From positions 1 through 64,000 of the forward strand of contig NZ_BMNA01000015.1 in the NCBI RefSeq assembly GCF_014646215.1: a DNA stretch of 64,000 nt, read 5' to 3'. The notes below the pieces were generated by a model. It had not been told where the DNA came from and did not search any database. It saw only the letters and a list, made by a program, of their open reading frames with translations. Source of the DNA: Nakamurella endophytica. Lineage in GTDB: Bacteria > Actinomycetota > Actinomycetes > Mycobacteriales > Nakamurellaceae. A program made the position numbers and the translations under genes. Positions 27,401 through 34,721 of the stretch are shown here, one piece after another. The stretch's first letter is position 1. The number at the start of each line of letters is the position of its first letter.

Positions 27401-28192
27401 ACGCCGGAGCCGCGGCCCTACGCCGGCCTGCCCGACGCGGTCCTCAATCGGGAGATCGACGCGGCGCACGCGCAGCGCGCCGTCACCGAGTTGGACCTGC
27501 CGGACGCCATCGTTGACCTCGAGCGCATCCGCAGCGACGTGGCCCGAGGCGACGGCCCCGCGACCGCCGAGCTCAAACGCGTCCACCTCTTCCACCGTGA
27601 ACGAGTCGAACAGATCCGCACCCTGCAGGACACCGACGCCCAAGCCCGCGACATCGCGGCGCAGATCGGACGCAACGCCGGTCAACGCTCCCACGCCGAA
27701 GGGGAACTCGCCCAGCTCGGTGCCTTCTCCGGCCGCCGTAAAGCCGAACTGCGCCAGCGACTGCTCGACCTGCAGGCCAGCGACGAACAGCTACACGCCC
27801 GCATCATTCAAGCCCGCGAGCGCGTCAGCCCGTTCCGAGACCAGCTCGGCACCCCCGAACAGCAACAGCAACACCTGGACGCCGCCAAAACGCACCACGC
27901 CGAACTCGACCAGCTGCGTGCCCGCGCCGCCGAACACGACCAGCAAGCCGTGCACCGCGCCGCCCGCTTGGTCGACCAACTCCGCACCCACGGGCAACAA
28001 GCCGACCAGCGGTGGCATCACCTCACAGCCGAGCGGCGGTACCGGGCCGAGCACCCGGAACAGCCAGGCGCCGACGAACGGCGCACCGCTGCCTACGATG
28101 CTGCGCTCCGCAGACGTGACACTGATGAGCCGAAACCCGACATGCCATGCGTAGGGCAACCGCAGTCAACCCCAAACCAGATCGAGCGATGA
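21491..28192 (+). CDS. MobF relaxase-helicase with C-terminal TOPRIM primase-like module (2233 aa)
   Basis: Conjugative relaxase of the TrwC/TraA type that nicks and unwinds the transferred strand. The N-terminus MSLHKLTAGDGYTYLIRQVA and the tyrosines in LESYYSAKGE supply the nicking Tyr. FTHRDSRAGDPDLHTHVAV (~250-270) is the HUH metal site. A RecD/TraI-type helicase follows (Walker A APAGTGKTTAMGVL ~607, Walker B VIIDEAGLAS, and the late motif ASVQGMTVGSPTGRNRR). An Asp/Pro-rich linker (~1395-1540) leads to a DnaG/TOPRIM-like part: an RGLATPAAADFG zinc-free primase-core pattern, GGIVDRLRDRAVTPI, VIVEGPMDA (~1693) and VVAFDQDTAGRAA. The C-terminal ~250 residues are coiled coil. The ATG four codons into the frame is chosen for its GGGAAG signal and fit to the family. 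The fusion is longer than typical TraA (~1000-1800). Confidence 0.93.
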   Translation: MSLHKLTAGDGYTYLIRQVAAQDATERGTDSLESYYSAKGEAPGHWWGRGLDGLDVSGTVTEQQMRNLFGEGLHPNADQLIEQALTELPHGGRRREQLRHLTKAGRLGRPFPVYPGDTPWRARLGLAYLDTELGVRRPLTEAEKSQIRTQVATDLFTELHGRPPGTGQELSGFLAAQSRAQTSAVAGYDLTFSPVKSVSALWAVAPLQVSAQIEAAHADAVQQTLQWLETEAGYTREGTRGVAQVETTGLIGAVFTHRDSRAGDPDLHTHVAVSNKVQTRSGKWLALDGRMLHRMAVAASERYNTLLEAGITERIGGTFQPRQQDVPGRRPVRELVGVPTELIQRWSSRRESIEAKTEQLHAKFLTDHGRVPTAVERIGLAQQATLATRQAKHEPRSLAQQRAAWHTEAVHALGGEDRLAAVLQQVQQPPDPDQYRPVTRQLLTGLTEAVVQVTAEHRGQWRWHNLAAEALRQARAAGVDPAQAASVAAQVTDLAAGGEHCLPIGADTDPVDTAHPVPPQLQRSDGSSVFRMARGQLFTSPAVLHAEQRILAQAALLDGRTLAASDIDIAALEWSANNDGRVLNTGQQALVHTVATTGRRVQLALAPAGTGKTTAMGVLAAAWRASGGTVLGLAPQASAAQELSAAIPGVHADTLDKLVHDLRRLAPSDRAPWIGRVDADTLVIIDEAGLASTPKLDTAISYITGRGGRVLLVGDDQQRAAAGAGGLLRDLEAVHGAVTLTEVLRFTDPVLGHASLALRAGDPSVAGFYADRGELHAATPDTAADQAFTAWAADTAAGADSVMIAPTLDMVGALNARARAARAAAGALRGPHLTLPNGENVAAGDVIITKRNKRSLSLGGTDFVRNNYRWTVTAVHPDGSLRAVETVRQVERTIPAWYVQQGFVRLGYAHTAASVQGMTVGSPTGRNRRRGTAHVVVADGMTRNDLYPALTRAVDGSHAYVITPGTGDPHDVVTPGAVTPPTPVEVFAGILARDGSARSVTTELRHAADPTHRLGPAADAYLHAVTTAAETVLGPDRLAALTDAAEQAAPGVTDAAAWDTLRGHLAVLELSGRDAAAELAAAAAARELDTAGDPAATLDWRLDPTGNHSQHAGPVPRPLPWLPAIPHVLAANLQWGDYLHARRQLVDDLAGQIRQQVRVWTVDAAPAWAMPYLPDRDVTADLAVWRAAHSTPTDDPRPAGDKPQRIAEQQQRRHLIDRAVTVAGDPADGADRWADMLAHAGVNVTSDDYWPVIAGRLSLAETAGLPVRHLLDHAIADRTPLPTEGTAGALWWRLAPHISADSYTPTPAGHRLRPPWVGRLQHALGREATDRILTDRLWPTIVGAVDSYARTPAATVDGHRPEQIAADAAQLLAAACDTVRPHEQAAVLLWHIGTLTDPQPPDPHHEPDAPDPDEADRRRPADADQLLGDPDLDPGTDRSTTRTVPPVDDTDPTLDPAADPFNLDLHTADAAAIDAQHATHIHDLVEPDEYGPVDDQQDRPVDGDDALPTPDDDPLPPPPAEPDRFPTTDHPVLADVDEAAQAAALDRSRAALTAAAAFYHQQAAGSWVPRYLAGRGLATPAAADFGHAPAAWTATRDHLHGLGFSDTELLAAGLVQTTSRGGIVDRLRDRAVTPITTPDGQVAGFIGRKNPSDTNTETPKYLNTPTTALYDKSRLLYGLTPDAVAALRDGADLVIVEGPMDAAAVNAAHREPAGHHPAVVAVAPCGTALTAEHLATLDAVTDGRLTARQIVVAFDQDTAGRAAAVRAHQLLAHTGIHDSRGLLTHPGKDLADLLADAGPDTVRDAVNDRRQLTDLVVDDTLEQVRAHTFRDRPGGHTLTQAAQDITFRVQAFQALERRLAGLPDHAVQRQAARIADQLGMQPIDVLDRLTYDRRATAATHATVDDPRHTDPGVGDIGGNAGDLAAALRLPEPPVLSSYGQAVLAAAHGTAPAADNHAEPAADLVPAAAHTTPEPRPYAGLPDAVLNREIDAAHAQRAVTELDLPDAIVDLERIRSDVARGDGPATAELKRVHLFHRERVEQIRTLQDTDAQARDIAAQIGRNAGQRSHAEGELAQLGAFSGRRKAELRQRLLDLQASDEQLHARIIQARERVSPFRDQLGTPEQQQQHLDAAKTHHAELDQLRARAAEHDQQAVHRAARLVDQLRTHGQQADQRWHHLTAERRYRAEHPEQPGADERRTAAYDAALRRRDTDEPKPDMPCVGQPQSTPNQIER

Positions 28193-28738
28193 CCGGGGTG
28201 ACCCGTGACTCGATCCATGAATCCGCACTAGATACTCGCGCGGCCCAGCCCAGCCCGGGATGACCACCATTCGGCGATGTATCGATTGGAGCACTGCCAG
28301 CTCCGCATCATCCGGGTAGACGTCGCGATGCGGACTACCGGAGCACTAAGCACCTAGAGCTGGAGCCGGCCGCATTGGTCAACCAGCTCCGTTCACGCTC
28401 TCACCGTCGGCCGACCGTGCGGACAAAAGTCGGGGCCCGGTGCAACCTGTCCGGTGCCCTTCCCCGTCCAGATGAGCAGCCACCTGCCACGACAGTAGGA
28501 GTGCCATGCCCACGATAGAACGTTCGACCGTTGTCTTGCGATCGGCCCTTGAAGCGCCTGCCTGAATGCAGGGTCGGACCGTGATGTGGTCACGGGCGAA
28601 GCGCGCCGGCAGCAAGAGGCACGCCACGTGGGCGTACAACGCAAGTCCTTCGGTTCGGCAAGTGTCACCCATTTGGGCGCTATGTCCGGGTCGTCTAGAG
28701 CGCTACGTTTCGAACTCCTTACTAAAGAGGGGGAAACT
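28193..28738. other. Intergenic stretch before the exported-protein cargo
   Basis: No convincing gene in ~545 bases. The base composition falls toward the right, where the AT-richer cargo genes begin. A GAGGGGGAA ribosome binding site for the next gene ends the stretch. Confidence 0.35.
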
Positions 28739-29542
28739 GTGCGATACAGGATCCGCGCAATATTGGTTGCGACTGCCGCGCTTGGCGCCAGTCTGGTCGT
28801 CACGCCGCGGGCCGACGCCGTTGGAACCTGTGCTCAACAGCATGCCAACTACTTCGACGGCTACCTTCACGTGCCGTCGGCACACTCGGACACCTTCGAG
28901 GGAGCTTCGGGGTACATAGTTAATCAGTTCGCTAGCACGTGTGAAGGTGATCCAGAAAGCCCAAGTCCTGCCAATCGAACTATCGGAAACAATTTTACAA
29001 CGGTGTGGGTTATGATAGCCGATTATAACTTAAATAGCTGGTCTCAGGTAGGCGCCATCTCCGGCTACAACTTGGATCAGTACTTTTGGGCGGAGGTTGT
29101 CCTCCATTGGAATAATGGCTCACCTGATGAACGGTACGACAGGTTCATCGGGAGTCCGTTGACCTACGGCGTTCGCCACGCGTACACCGAGAAGTGGGTT
29201 GCAAGTTGTCCTGCTCCAACCAATCACTCCTGCGAGGAAAGCTTCGTCGACAGCACTCGCGTCACGGACACCGATTTTAACCCGTTCGGCAACTTCGCAG
29301 GCGGCCCTACCTCGCCTCCGCGTTGGAGTCCGCAGTACTCAGCCGAAAAAACCTATCAGGAAAGCCAAATTCAAGGAGACCCCAGCACGCACGCGAAGTT
29401 TACTTCAATCGGCGTCCAGCAATTCAGCAATAATGCCTTTGTGCTTGAGCCTTGCACCTTAAGTATCGCCGCACCTCAAGCAACCTACGCAGGTCGTTCG
29501 TCGAGCGGCTGCGTCAACATAGATGTTTGGGCCACCAACTGA
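28739..29542 (+). CDS. Secreted protein of unknown function (267 aa)
   Basis: A GTG start preceded by GAGGGGGAA is chosen because it begins a clean Sec signal peptide: basic VRYRIR, hydrophobic AILVATAALGASLVV, then TPRADA with a signal peptidase I site after Ala-x-Ala. The mature protein begins VGTCAQQHANYFDGYLHV and has six or more cysteines, fitting an extracellular disulphide-bonded domain; many Trp/Tyr/Asn residues suggest a beta-rich fold. No family recognised. Codon use is clearly AT-richer than in the transfer genes on either side, a sign of separate acquisition. The next exported gene follows 19 bp later, so they form an operon. Confidence 0.75.
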   Translation: MRYRIRAILVATAALGASLVVTPRADAVGTCAQQHANYFDGYLHVPSAHSDTFEGASGYIVNQFASTCEGDPESPSPANRTIGNNFTTVWVMIADYNLNSWSQVGAISGYNLDQYFWAEVVLHWNNGSPDERYDRFIGSPLTYGVRHAYTEKWVASCPAPTNHSCEESFVDSTRVTDTDFNPFGNFAGGPTSPPRWSPQYSAEKTYQESQIQGDPSTHAKFTSIGVQQFSNNAFVLEPCTLSIAAPQATYAGRSSSGCVNIDVWATN

Positions 29543-29561
29543 GACGGATGCGGAGTCGAAG

Positions 29562-30245
29562 ATGCCCAATAAGTCCTCCCAGCGCTTGGCAGGTGCCTCC
29601 GTTGCGGCGGCCGTCGCGATTGTCGCCGTCCTGACCCTAGTCGTCGCCGGATCGTCGCGCTCGAGGTCGTCGTCAAGCGTGGCAGCAACCGTCTCCACCG
29701 AAGTGACAACAACTTCTGCAACGGTTGAAACAACCACTGAGAGTACGGAAGCGTGGGCGTCCAAAACGCGAGACACGCGTCGATCTCTTCCTACGACCAA
29801 TGCGGGAGGTACCCGGTCCTATCCGGGTGTAGGCGCGGATTATTATCCGGCGGATACCGGCGAGGTGGCCAACATCCCGAGGGATCAGATTATTGAGCGG
29901 CTTGCCTCGAACCCGTTTGTGGTTGGCTTGACTCGAGAAGGGCAGGAGCCAACCTCCGTGTCGTTGGTGATGTACGAAAATGCATTCGGCAAGCAGGAAG
30001 AGGACGGATCCGAAACGCCAAGCGTACCGAGACAGTTGGTGTGGCTGGCCGAATATGACAAGGTAAAAACAGACGGTATCTCGGTTCCGGCCGGGCGTAC
30101 TGCTAGCACCACCGCAACGTCGACATCTCCAACATATAGCTGCAACCTTTTTCTTGCGTTCAGCGCCAGTAGCGGCCAGCAACTCGACGGGTTCCAGTAT
30201 TGCTCGGATCCAGTAGCGCTTGCCTCTCTAACAAGCTCCAAGTGA
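29562..30245 (+). CDS. Membrane-anchored or exported Thr/Ser-rich protein (227 aa)
   Basis: Begins at the ATG after CGGAGTCG. MPNKSSQR is followed by a long hydrophobic stretch (ASVAAAVAIVAVLTLVVAG) without a clear cleavage site, so it is probably a signal anchor. A Ser/Thr-rich linker (SSVAATVSTEVTTTSATVET) leads to an extracellular domain containing PSYPGVGADYYPADTG-like sequence and two cysteines near the end. No family recognised. It is 19 bp after the secreted protein gene, in the same low-GC cargo, so the two products probably work together at the cell surface. Confidence 0.7.
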   Translation: MPNKSSQRLAGASVAAAVAIVAVLTLVVAGSSRSRSSSSVAATVSTEVTTTSATVETTTESTEAWASKTRDTRRSLPTTNAGGTRSYPGVGADYYPADTGEVANIPRDQIIERLASNPFVVGLTREGQEPTSVSLVMYENAFGKQEEDGSETPSVPRQLVWLAEYDKVKTDGISVPAGRTASTTATSTSPTYSCNLFLAFSASSGQQLDGFQYCSDPVALASLTSSK

Positions 30246-30298
30246 GCAAGGGAATGCATCCGCTGTCAGCAGCGTAGTTGAGTGGTGATTGAGAAAGG

Positions 30299-30769
30299 TC
30301 ACGTTTCGGCGGGTTGCGTGCTATGGCGGATGGCGTCGGTAAGCTCGCGGTCGTCTCGCACGTTGTGTTGCCCCTTTCGGCACGCCGTGGCGCCCGGTCC
30401 GAGCAGCCGGATACGCAGACGATCCTGGAAGGCCGGCAAGTTGCGGTTGTAGTAGTCCAAAGCGGTTATTACAGTCGAGTCCTCGTCGGTATGAGCAGCC
30501 CACCAGGCCCAGTACTGCACGGGCAGTTCGTGGGTCAGCGGTGGATGTAGCCGCCAGCAGCGAGGTATCACCTCATCGACTCTGGTGGCGTAAACACGGT
30601 TGTAGGCGTCCACGAAGCCGTCTAGAGCGACGTCGAGCCAGGCGGCGTCCTGGGTGGACAGGTTGGCCCACGCCCACGGCGGTGTCCCAACCTTGCGGCC
30701 ATCGGCGCGGGTCGCCAACGCCAAGAACCGGTCCGTATCCATGTTGTTGGAGAGTGTCGCGGGGTTCAC
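30299..30769 (-). CDS. Last gene of the transfer operon, unknown function (156 aa)
   Basis: Starts at a GTG overlapping the TGA of the coupling-protein gene by 4 bp, so it is translated with it. It contains WAWANLSTQDAAWLDVAL and CWRLHPPLTHELPVQYWAWW, a Trp-rich block that recalls DUF4913-like plasmid proteins (Trp...HP...L...W) without being a clear member. No signal peptide or membrane segment; cytoplasmic. A role as accessory to the coupling protein is inferred only from position. Confidence 0.65.
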   Translation of the reverse strand: MNPATLSNNMDTDRFLALATRADGRKVGTPPWAWANLSTQDAAWLDVALDGFVDAYNRVYATRVDEVIPRCWRLHPPLTHELPVQYWAWWAAHTDEDSTVITALDYYNRNLPAFQDRLRIRLLGPGATACRKGQHNVRDDRELTDAIRHSTQPAET

Positions 30770-32769
30770 GGCTTAGTCCGTCCTTTCGTGGCGGTGCCGG
30801 CGTACACGGCGAGCTCGTCAACGTTGGCGAGCTGCTCGCTGCGGCGGGCAGCGACAAACTCGTCGGCTTGGGTCATCTCACGGTGGATGACGCGGTCGTC
30901 GTGGCGGCGGTGGTCGGCGCGATGGGTGGTGGCCAGGAAGGCGGGGATGCCGATGCCGAGGACGACGGACTGGCCGTCGGCCAGGTTCTGCTGGTCGGAT
31001 TCGGGCAGGACGTCGACGAGCTCGGCGTGTTCGGTGCGCTGGCCGCCGCTGGTGCGGCCGCGGTTGCGGCTTGCGGTGACGACGTGGGCGCGGCCGGCGC
31101 GGCGGGTGATCTCGTCGGCGGCCTCGGCGTCGTAGCCGCCGATGATCGAGTGGCACTGGGTGCGCAGCCGGGCCGCGGCGGCCTTGCCGTAGAGCTGTTC
31201 CTCGTCGGCCGAGGACTGCACGGCGTAGGCGAACGAGATGCCGTACTTGCGTTGCACCGAGGCCACGTACGGCAGGATCGGCACCCGCACCCCGGCCAGC
31301 AGCTCGTCGAACACGCCGACGAACGTCTGCGGCAGCCGTCGCCGTGGCAGCAGCCGTGCGGTGCGTTCGGCGGTCAGGAACATCTCCTGCGCGAACAGGG
31401 TCAGCAGCGGCCGCGCCAGCTCCATCTCGTCGACCTCGGCGAGCAGGTAGACGGTGCCGCCGGCGGCGATCAACGCGGCCATGTCGAACTGCGGGTCGTC
31501 GCGGCTGCCGCACAACGCCCGGCCTTGCCCGGACCCCAGGGAGGACACGGCGAAGTTCAGGTACCGGCGCACACCCGAGGTGGTGCGCCCGGCCGCCGGG
31601 TCCAGGTGCACCTGCATGTTCATGATCGCAGTCTTGGCGGCGGTGTAGCCGTCCCCGGTCTGACCGCCCAGCGCGGTGGCCGGGGTGCCCAGGTCGGTGC
31701 TACGCAGCCAGTCGACGATGTCGTCGACGTCCAGGGCGGGGTCGAGGGCTGCGGCGTGCAGCCAGGCGGCCAGCACCTGGGTGGCCGAGTCGCGGAAGAA
31801 CTTGTCGGTGGAGGACTCGAACTCGTTGTCGCCGTCGCCGGCGTGCACCAAGGCGCGGGCCCGGTTGGTGGCGACCTTGAAGTCGTGGCAGCCGACGATA
31901 GGGTTCCACCGGACCCGGGGAAACCCGGCGGCCATCCGCGTCGACGGGTCGGACAGGTCGGCGACCACAACCGGGTACTTCACCGGTATGCGCCAGCGTC
32001 TGCGAAGCAGCCGCATCCACCGGTACCGGACCGGCGGCAGGCGGTAGCCGCGGGCCTTGACGGTGGCGGTAAAGATCTCCGACTCCACCGACGACACCAC
32101 CGCCGCGCCGGGCAGCTGCCGGATCAACGGGATCAGCAGCCGCCACGACTTGCCCCAGCCGGTGCGCGCCACGATCCGAAGCCGTGTCTCGTAGCCGAAC
32201 CACAGCGACTCACGGGGAGCGTTGGGTTGCAGGGGATGCCCGAACCGGTAGCCCATGCTGGTCGTCGGCAACCACAGCCGCCGCCACCAGCTGGTGCCCG
32301 GCAGTGTGAACCTGCCGGTGCGGCGCACCGCCCGGGCGCCGTACTTGCCGCGGATCTGCCGCACCGTGGCCAGGCCGCGGTAGCGCTGAGCGCCGGGGTA
32401 GCGGCGATGAGACCCCCAGCGGCGCAACATCAGCAGCCATCCGGCGAACAGCACGGCCGCCACCACCGCAACCGCCGGCAGTGGCACATGCGGAACCACC
32501 AGAGTGAGCGGAAACTGGACCCGCCGCGTCGACCTGCCTTGACCGGCCAGGTCCAGCAGCGGACCGCCGCCCACGAACAACCCGCGCCAGCGCGGCTTGA
32601 CCAGGTGCCAGCCCCGGCCCGTCGCCACACCGACGGTTCCGAATCCCAGCTCCACGCACAGCACCGCCCCGGCCAGGGCAGCGGCTCCGGTGCGGATCCG
32701 GGCGAAGGTCTCCCGGGAGGTGCTGATCCGGGTGACACCTTCCCGATGCTGGTCAGTGCGCACCGCCAT
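30766..32769 (-). CDS. VirD4/TraD-like type IV coupling protein (667 aa)
   Basis: Couples the relaxosome to the transfer channel. Two N-terminal hydrophobic segments (residues ~30-50 and ~75-105, the second containing VVAAVLFAGWLLML) anchor it. The P-loop is degenerate, RIVARTGWGKSWRLLIP at about 195-210. Walker B is TFVGVFDELLAG and a late helicase-like block is QSSADEEQLYGKAAAARLRT, as in TraM-recognition/VirD4 proteins. Its ATG lies inside a 40-codon ORF that bridges it to the NlpC/P60 gene, with GAGAGGAG as ribosome binding site. Downstream it overlaps the last gene of the operon. Confidence 0.88.
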   Translation of the reverse strand: MAVRTDQHREGVTRISTSRETFARIRTGAAALAGAVLCVELGFGTVGVATGRGWHLVKPRWRGLFVGGGPLLDLAGQGRSTRRVQFPLTLVVPHVPLPAVAVVAAVLFAGWLLMLRRWGSHRRYPGAQRYRGLATVRQIRGKYGARAVRRTGRFTLPGTSWWRRLWLPTTSMGYRFGHPLQPNAPRESLWFGYETRLRIVARTGWGKSWRLLIPLIRQLPGAAVVSSVESEIFTATVKARGYRLPPVRYRWMRLLRRRWRIPVKYPVVVADLSDPSTRMAAGFPRVRWNPIVGCHDFKVATNRARALVHAGDGDNEFESSTDKFFRDSATQVLAAWLHAAALDPALDVDDIVDWLRSTDLGTPATALGGQTGDGYTAAKTAIMNMQVHLDPAAGRTTSGVRRYLNFAVSSLGSGQGRALCGSRDDPQFDMAALIAAGGTVYLLAEVDEMELARPLLTLFAQEMFLTAERTARLLPRRRLPQTFVGVFDELLAGVRVPILPYVASVQRKYGISFAYAVQSSADEEQLYGKAAAARLRTQCHSIIGGYDAEAADEITRRAGRAHVVTASRNRGRTSGGQRTEHAELVDVLPESDQQNLADGQSVVLGIGIPAFLATTHRADHRRHDDRVIHREMTQADEFVAARRSEQLANVDELAVYAGTATKGRTKP

Positions 32770-32875
32770 CTCCTCTCAAGCAGCGGCAAGTACTACCGGC
32801 ACAGCCAGCGGTGCTGGCGCTACCAGCAATGCCAGCTGTGCCGGCTGTGTCAGCGGTGGACAGGTTGTCGATCAT
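32753..32875 (-). CDS. Small Ala/Gly/Thr-repeat ORF coupling two transfer genes (40 aa)
   Basis: Begins with an ATG that overlaps the TGA of the NlpC/P60 gene (ATGA) and ends 17 nt inside the coupling-protein gene. The product reads MIDNLSTADTAGTAGIAGSA, then a cysteine-containing STAGCAGSTCRC tail. The ribosome binding site of the coupling protein lies inside it, so reading this ORF would carry ribosomes across the ~100-bp gap. It may be a coupling device with no protein function, or a small peptide. Confidence 0.5.
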   Translation of the reverse strand: MIDNLSTADTAGTAGIAGSASTAGCAGSTCRCLRGDGGAH

Positions 32876-34719
32876 GGGGTGTCGGCCCAGACGCGGGACA
32901 GGGTCGGGTAGAAGCCGCCGTAGACGGGTTTGAGGTGGACGACGTCGCCGGACTGCGGCGCCTCGAGCAGGTAGTCGACACCGCCGATCTTGCCCAGGTA
33001 CATGGCGATGTGGCCCGGGTCGGCCAGCATGTCCCCGGGCACCGCCTGGGCGTAGGGGATCTGCTGACCGGCGGCCCACTGGTCCTGGGAGAAGTGGTCC
33101 AAGGTGATGCCGACCTGCGCCCACATGTACTGCATCAGCCCGGAGCAGTCGAACCCGACGATGTGGCAGTCGTTCTCGGCGCCATCAGGGCCGCAGATCC
33201 CCAGGGTCGGGCCGTTGGGGCTGCCGCCGCCCCACGAGTACGGCTCCCCCAACCACGACAGTCCCGCCGAGATTGCCTTGGCGACGGTGGTGTTCGGGGC
33301 CGTGATGGTGCCGGCCACCCCTGCCTTGGCCGGCAACGTGATCGCCGGACCGTTGACCACCACCACCCCGGACCCGCCCTGCCCGCCACCAGGAGCCGGG
33401 GTAGTCAGCGCGGCGACGATGCCCTTGGCCTGGTTGTAGGCGGCCTGGTAGATCCCCCCGTCGGAGGACGGGCTGCCCTGCACGGTCTGCGCCGCCACCC
33501 ACGGGTCCATCGACTGCCACCCGGCGACCCTGTCCAGCGCGTCGTAGAACTTGCCCGCCGACACCGCCGGTGCGATTAACTCCGTCGGAGTCCCCCACCC
33601 AGCTGAAGGGCGTTGCTGGAACAGGCCGATCGAGTCCAGGTTGTGCCCGACCGCGTCGTGCGGGAACGACATCGACTGCGCCGCCACGGACCGCTCCTGC
33701 GGGTTGAGCTGGCGGTGCCCGTCCGGGAAGTAGCCCCGGTCGGTGCTGCTGCCGTCGTTGGCGTAGTTCAGCAGCGTCGCCTCGGCGATCGCGACGGCGA
33801 CGCCGATCTGCGCGGCCACCGTCGGCAGATGCCGGGCGGCGGCGACCTGCACGATGATCGAGGCGTTGGTGGCCTGGGCCGGGGTCAGCCCGGGCACCGG
33901 GCCGGTGGTCGCGCCGGTGATGCAGTCGATGCCGGTCCCGGTACCGCCGGTGTCCGACACCGGCGTGTCACCCGTGGCCAGCAGACCGACCACAGCGGCC
34001 GCCCACGCCTCGCGCGGCCGGTAGACAGCGGCTGGTCTGCCGTGCGGGGCGGTCGCCGCGGCTGCGACCTCACCGACCTGCCGCGCCGGATCCTGGTAGG
34101 CCGCCATCCCCCTCATATGCTCGTAAAACGACGTCGCCGACTGCACCGGGTCGATCAAGTTGACCCCCGGATAGTCGCTGACCCACTGCCCGAACAGCCC
34201 CGCGGTCTCCCCACCCCGGTCATAGACCAGCGGCGACGGCACCAGCACCACGGCGTCGTAGGACACCACAAGCGCCGTGCGCATCGCCCGCTGATCCAGA
34301 CGCAGGCCCTTGGCGACGGCGACGATCAACTGCGCCGACTGCACCTGCGCCGCGGACAGCGAGTAGCCGTCCACTGCTGCGACTTTCGCCTGCGCTGACG
34401 CGGGCAGCGGGGCTGATGTCGCCGCGGCGACCGCGGACCTCACTGCTGCGGTCTCGTCGTCGGCCAACGTTGGCGCGCCCGTCACTGACGTCGATGCGGC
34501 AGCGCCGAGTGCGCTGCCGGTCCTGCTGACCGGGGCGGTGGGATTTGGCGCGCAGGCACCGCCGCCGCCCTGCGAGTTGGCGTTCGCGGTGCTCGTCCCG
34601 ACCGCCCCGACTAGGCCCAACGCCAGCAGCACCAGCACGGCGGCCAGCAGAGCCACCGGAGTCCCCAGCAGCAACAGCCACCACCCACCGCCGTCGGTGC
34701 GGCGTATCCCCGTGCGCAC
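32872..34719 (-). CDS. Lytic transglycosylase plus NlpC/P60 peptidoglycan hydrolase (615 aa)
   Basis: Cell-wall hydrolase of the conjugation machine (VirB1/TcpG-like role). GTG 2 bp after the upstream stop gives a start with a basic N-terminus and one membrane anchor (WWLLLLGTPVALLAAVLVLL). The middle region is lysozyme-like: VAVAIAEATLLNYAND with the likely catalytic Glu near 310, then DSIGLFQQRPSAGWGT. The C-terminal NlpC/P60 peptidase has GFDCSGLMQYMW (Cys ~522) and PGHIAMYLG (His ~567). A TTG two codons earlier is an alternative start. The frame is open far upstream, but that belongs to the neighbouring gene's opposite reading. Confidence 0.9.
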   Translation of the reverse strand: MRTGIRRTDGGGWWLLLLGTPVALLAAVLVLLALGLVGAVGTSTANANSQGGGGACAPNPTAPVSRTGSALGAAASTSVTGAPTLADDETAAVRSAVAAATSAPLPASAQAKVAAVDGYSLSAAQVQSAQLIVAVAKGLRLDQRAMRTALVVSYDAVVLVPSPLVYDRGGETAGLFGQWVSDYPGVNLIDPVQSATSFYEHMRGMAAYQDPARQVGEVAAAATAPHGRPAAVYRPREAWAAAVVGLLATGDTPVSDTGGTGTGIDCITGATTGPVPGLTPAQATNASIIVQVAAARHLPTVAAQIGVAVAIAEATLLNYANDGSSTDRGYFPDGHRQLNPQERSVAAQSMSFPHDAVGHNLDSIGLFQQRPSAGWGTPTELIAPAVSAGKFYDALDRVAGWQSMDPWVAAQTVQGSPSSDGGIYQAAYNQAKGIVAALTTPAPGGGQGGSGVVVVNGPAITLPAKAGVAGTITAPNTTVAKAISAGLSWLGEPYSWGGGSPNGPTLGICGPDGAENDCHIVGFDCSGLMQYMWAQVGITLDHFSQDQWAAGQQIPYAQAVPGDMLADPGHIAMYLGKIGGVDYLLEAPQSGDVVHLKPVYGGFYPTLSRVWADTP

Positions 34720-34721
34720 GT

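Noticed and set aside
30541-33579. Long plus-strand open frame of ~1000 codons opposite the transfer genes
   Set aside because: It runs antisense to the coupling-protein and hydrolase genes, which carry clear family motifs, and its sequence is a Gly/Val/Arg-rich shadow caused by high GC at codon third positions.
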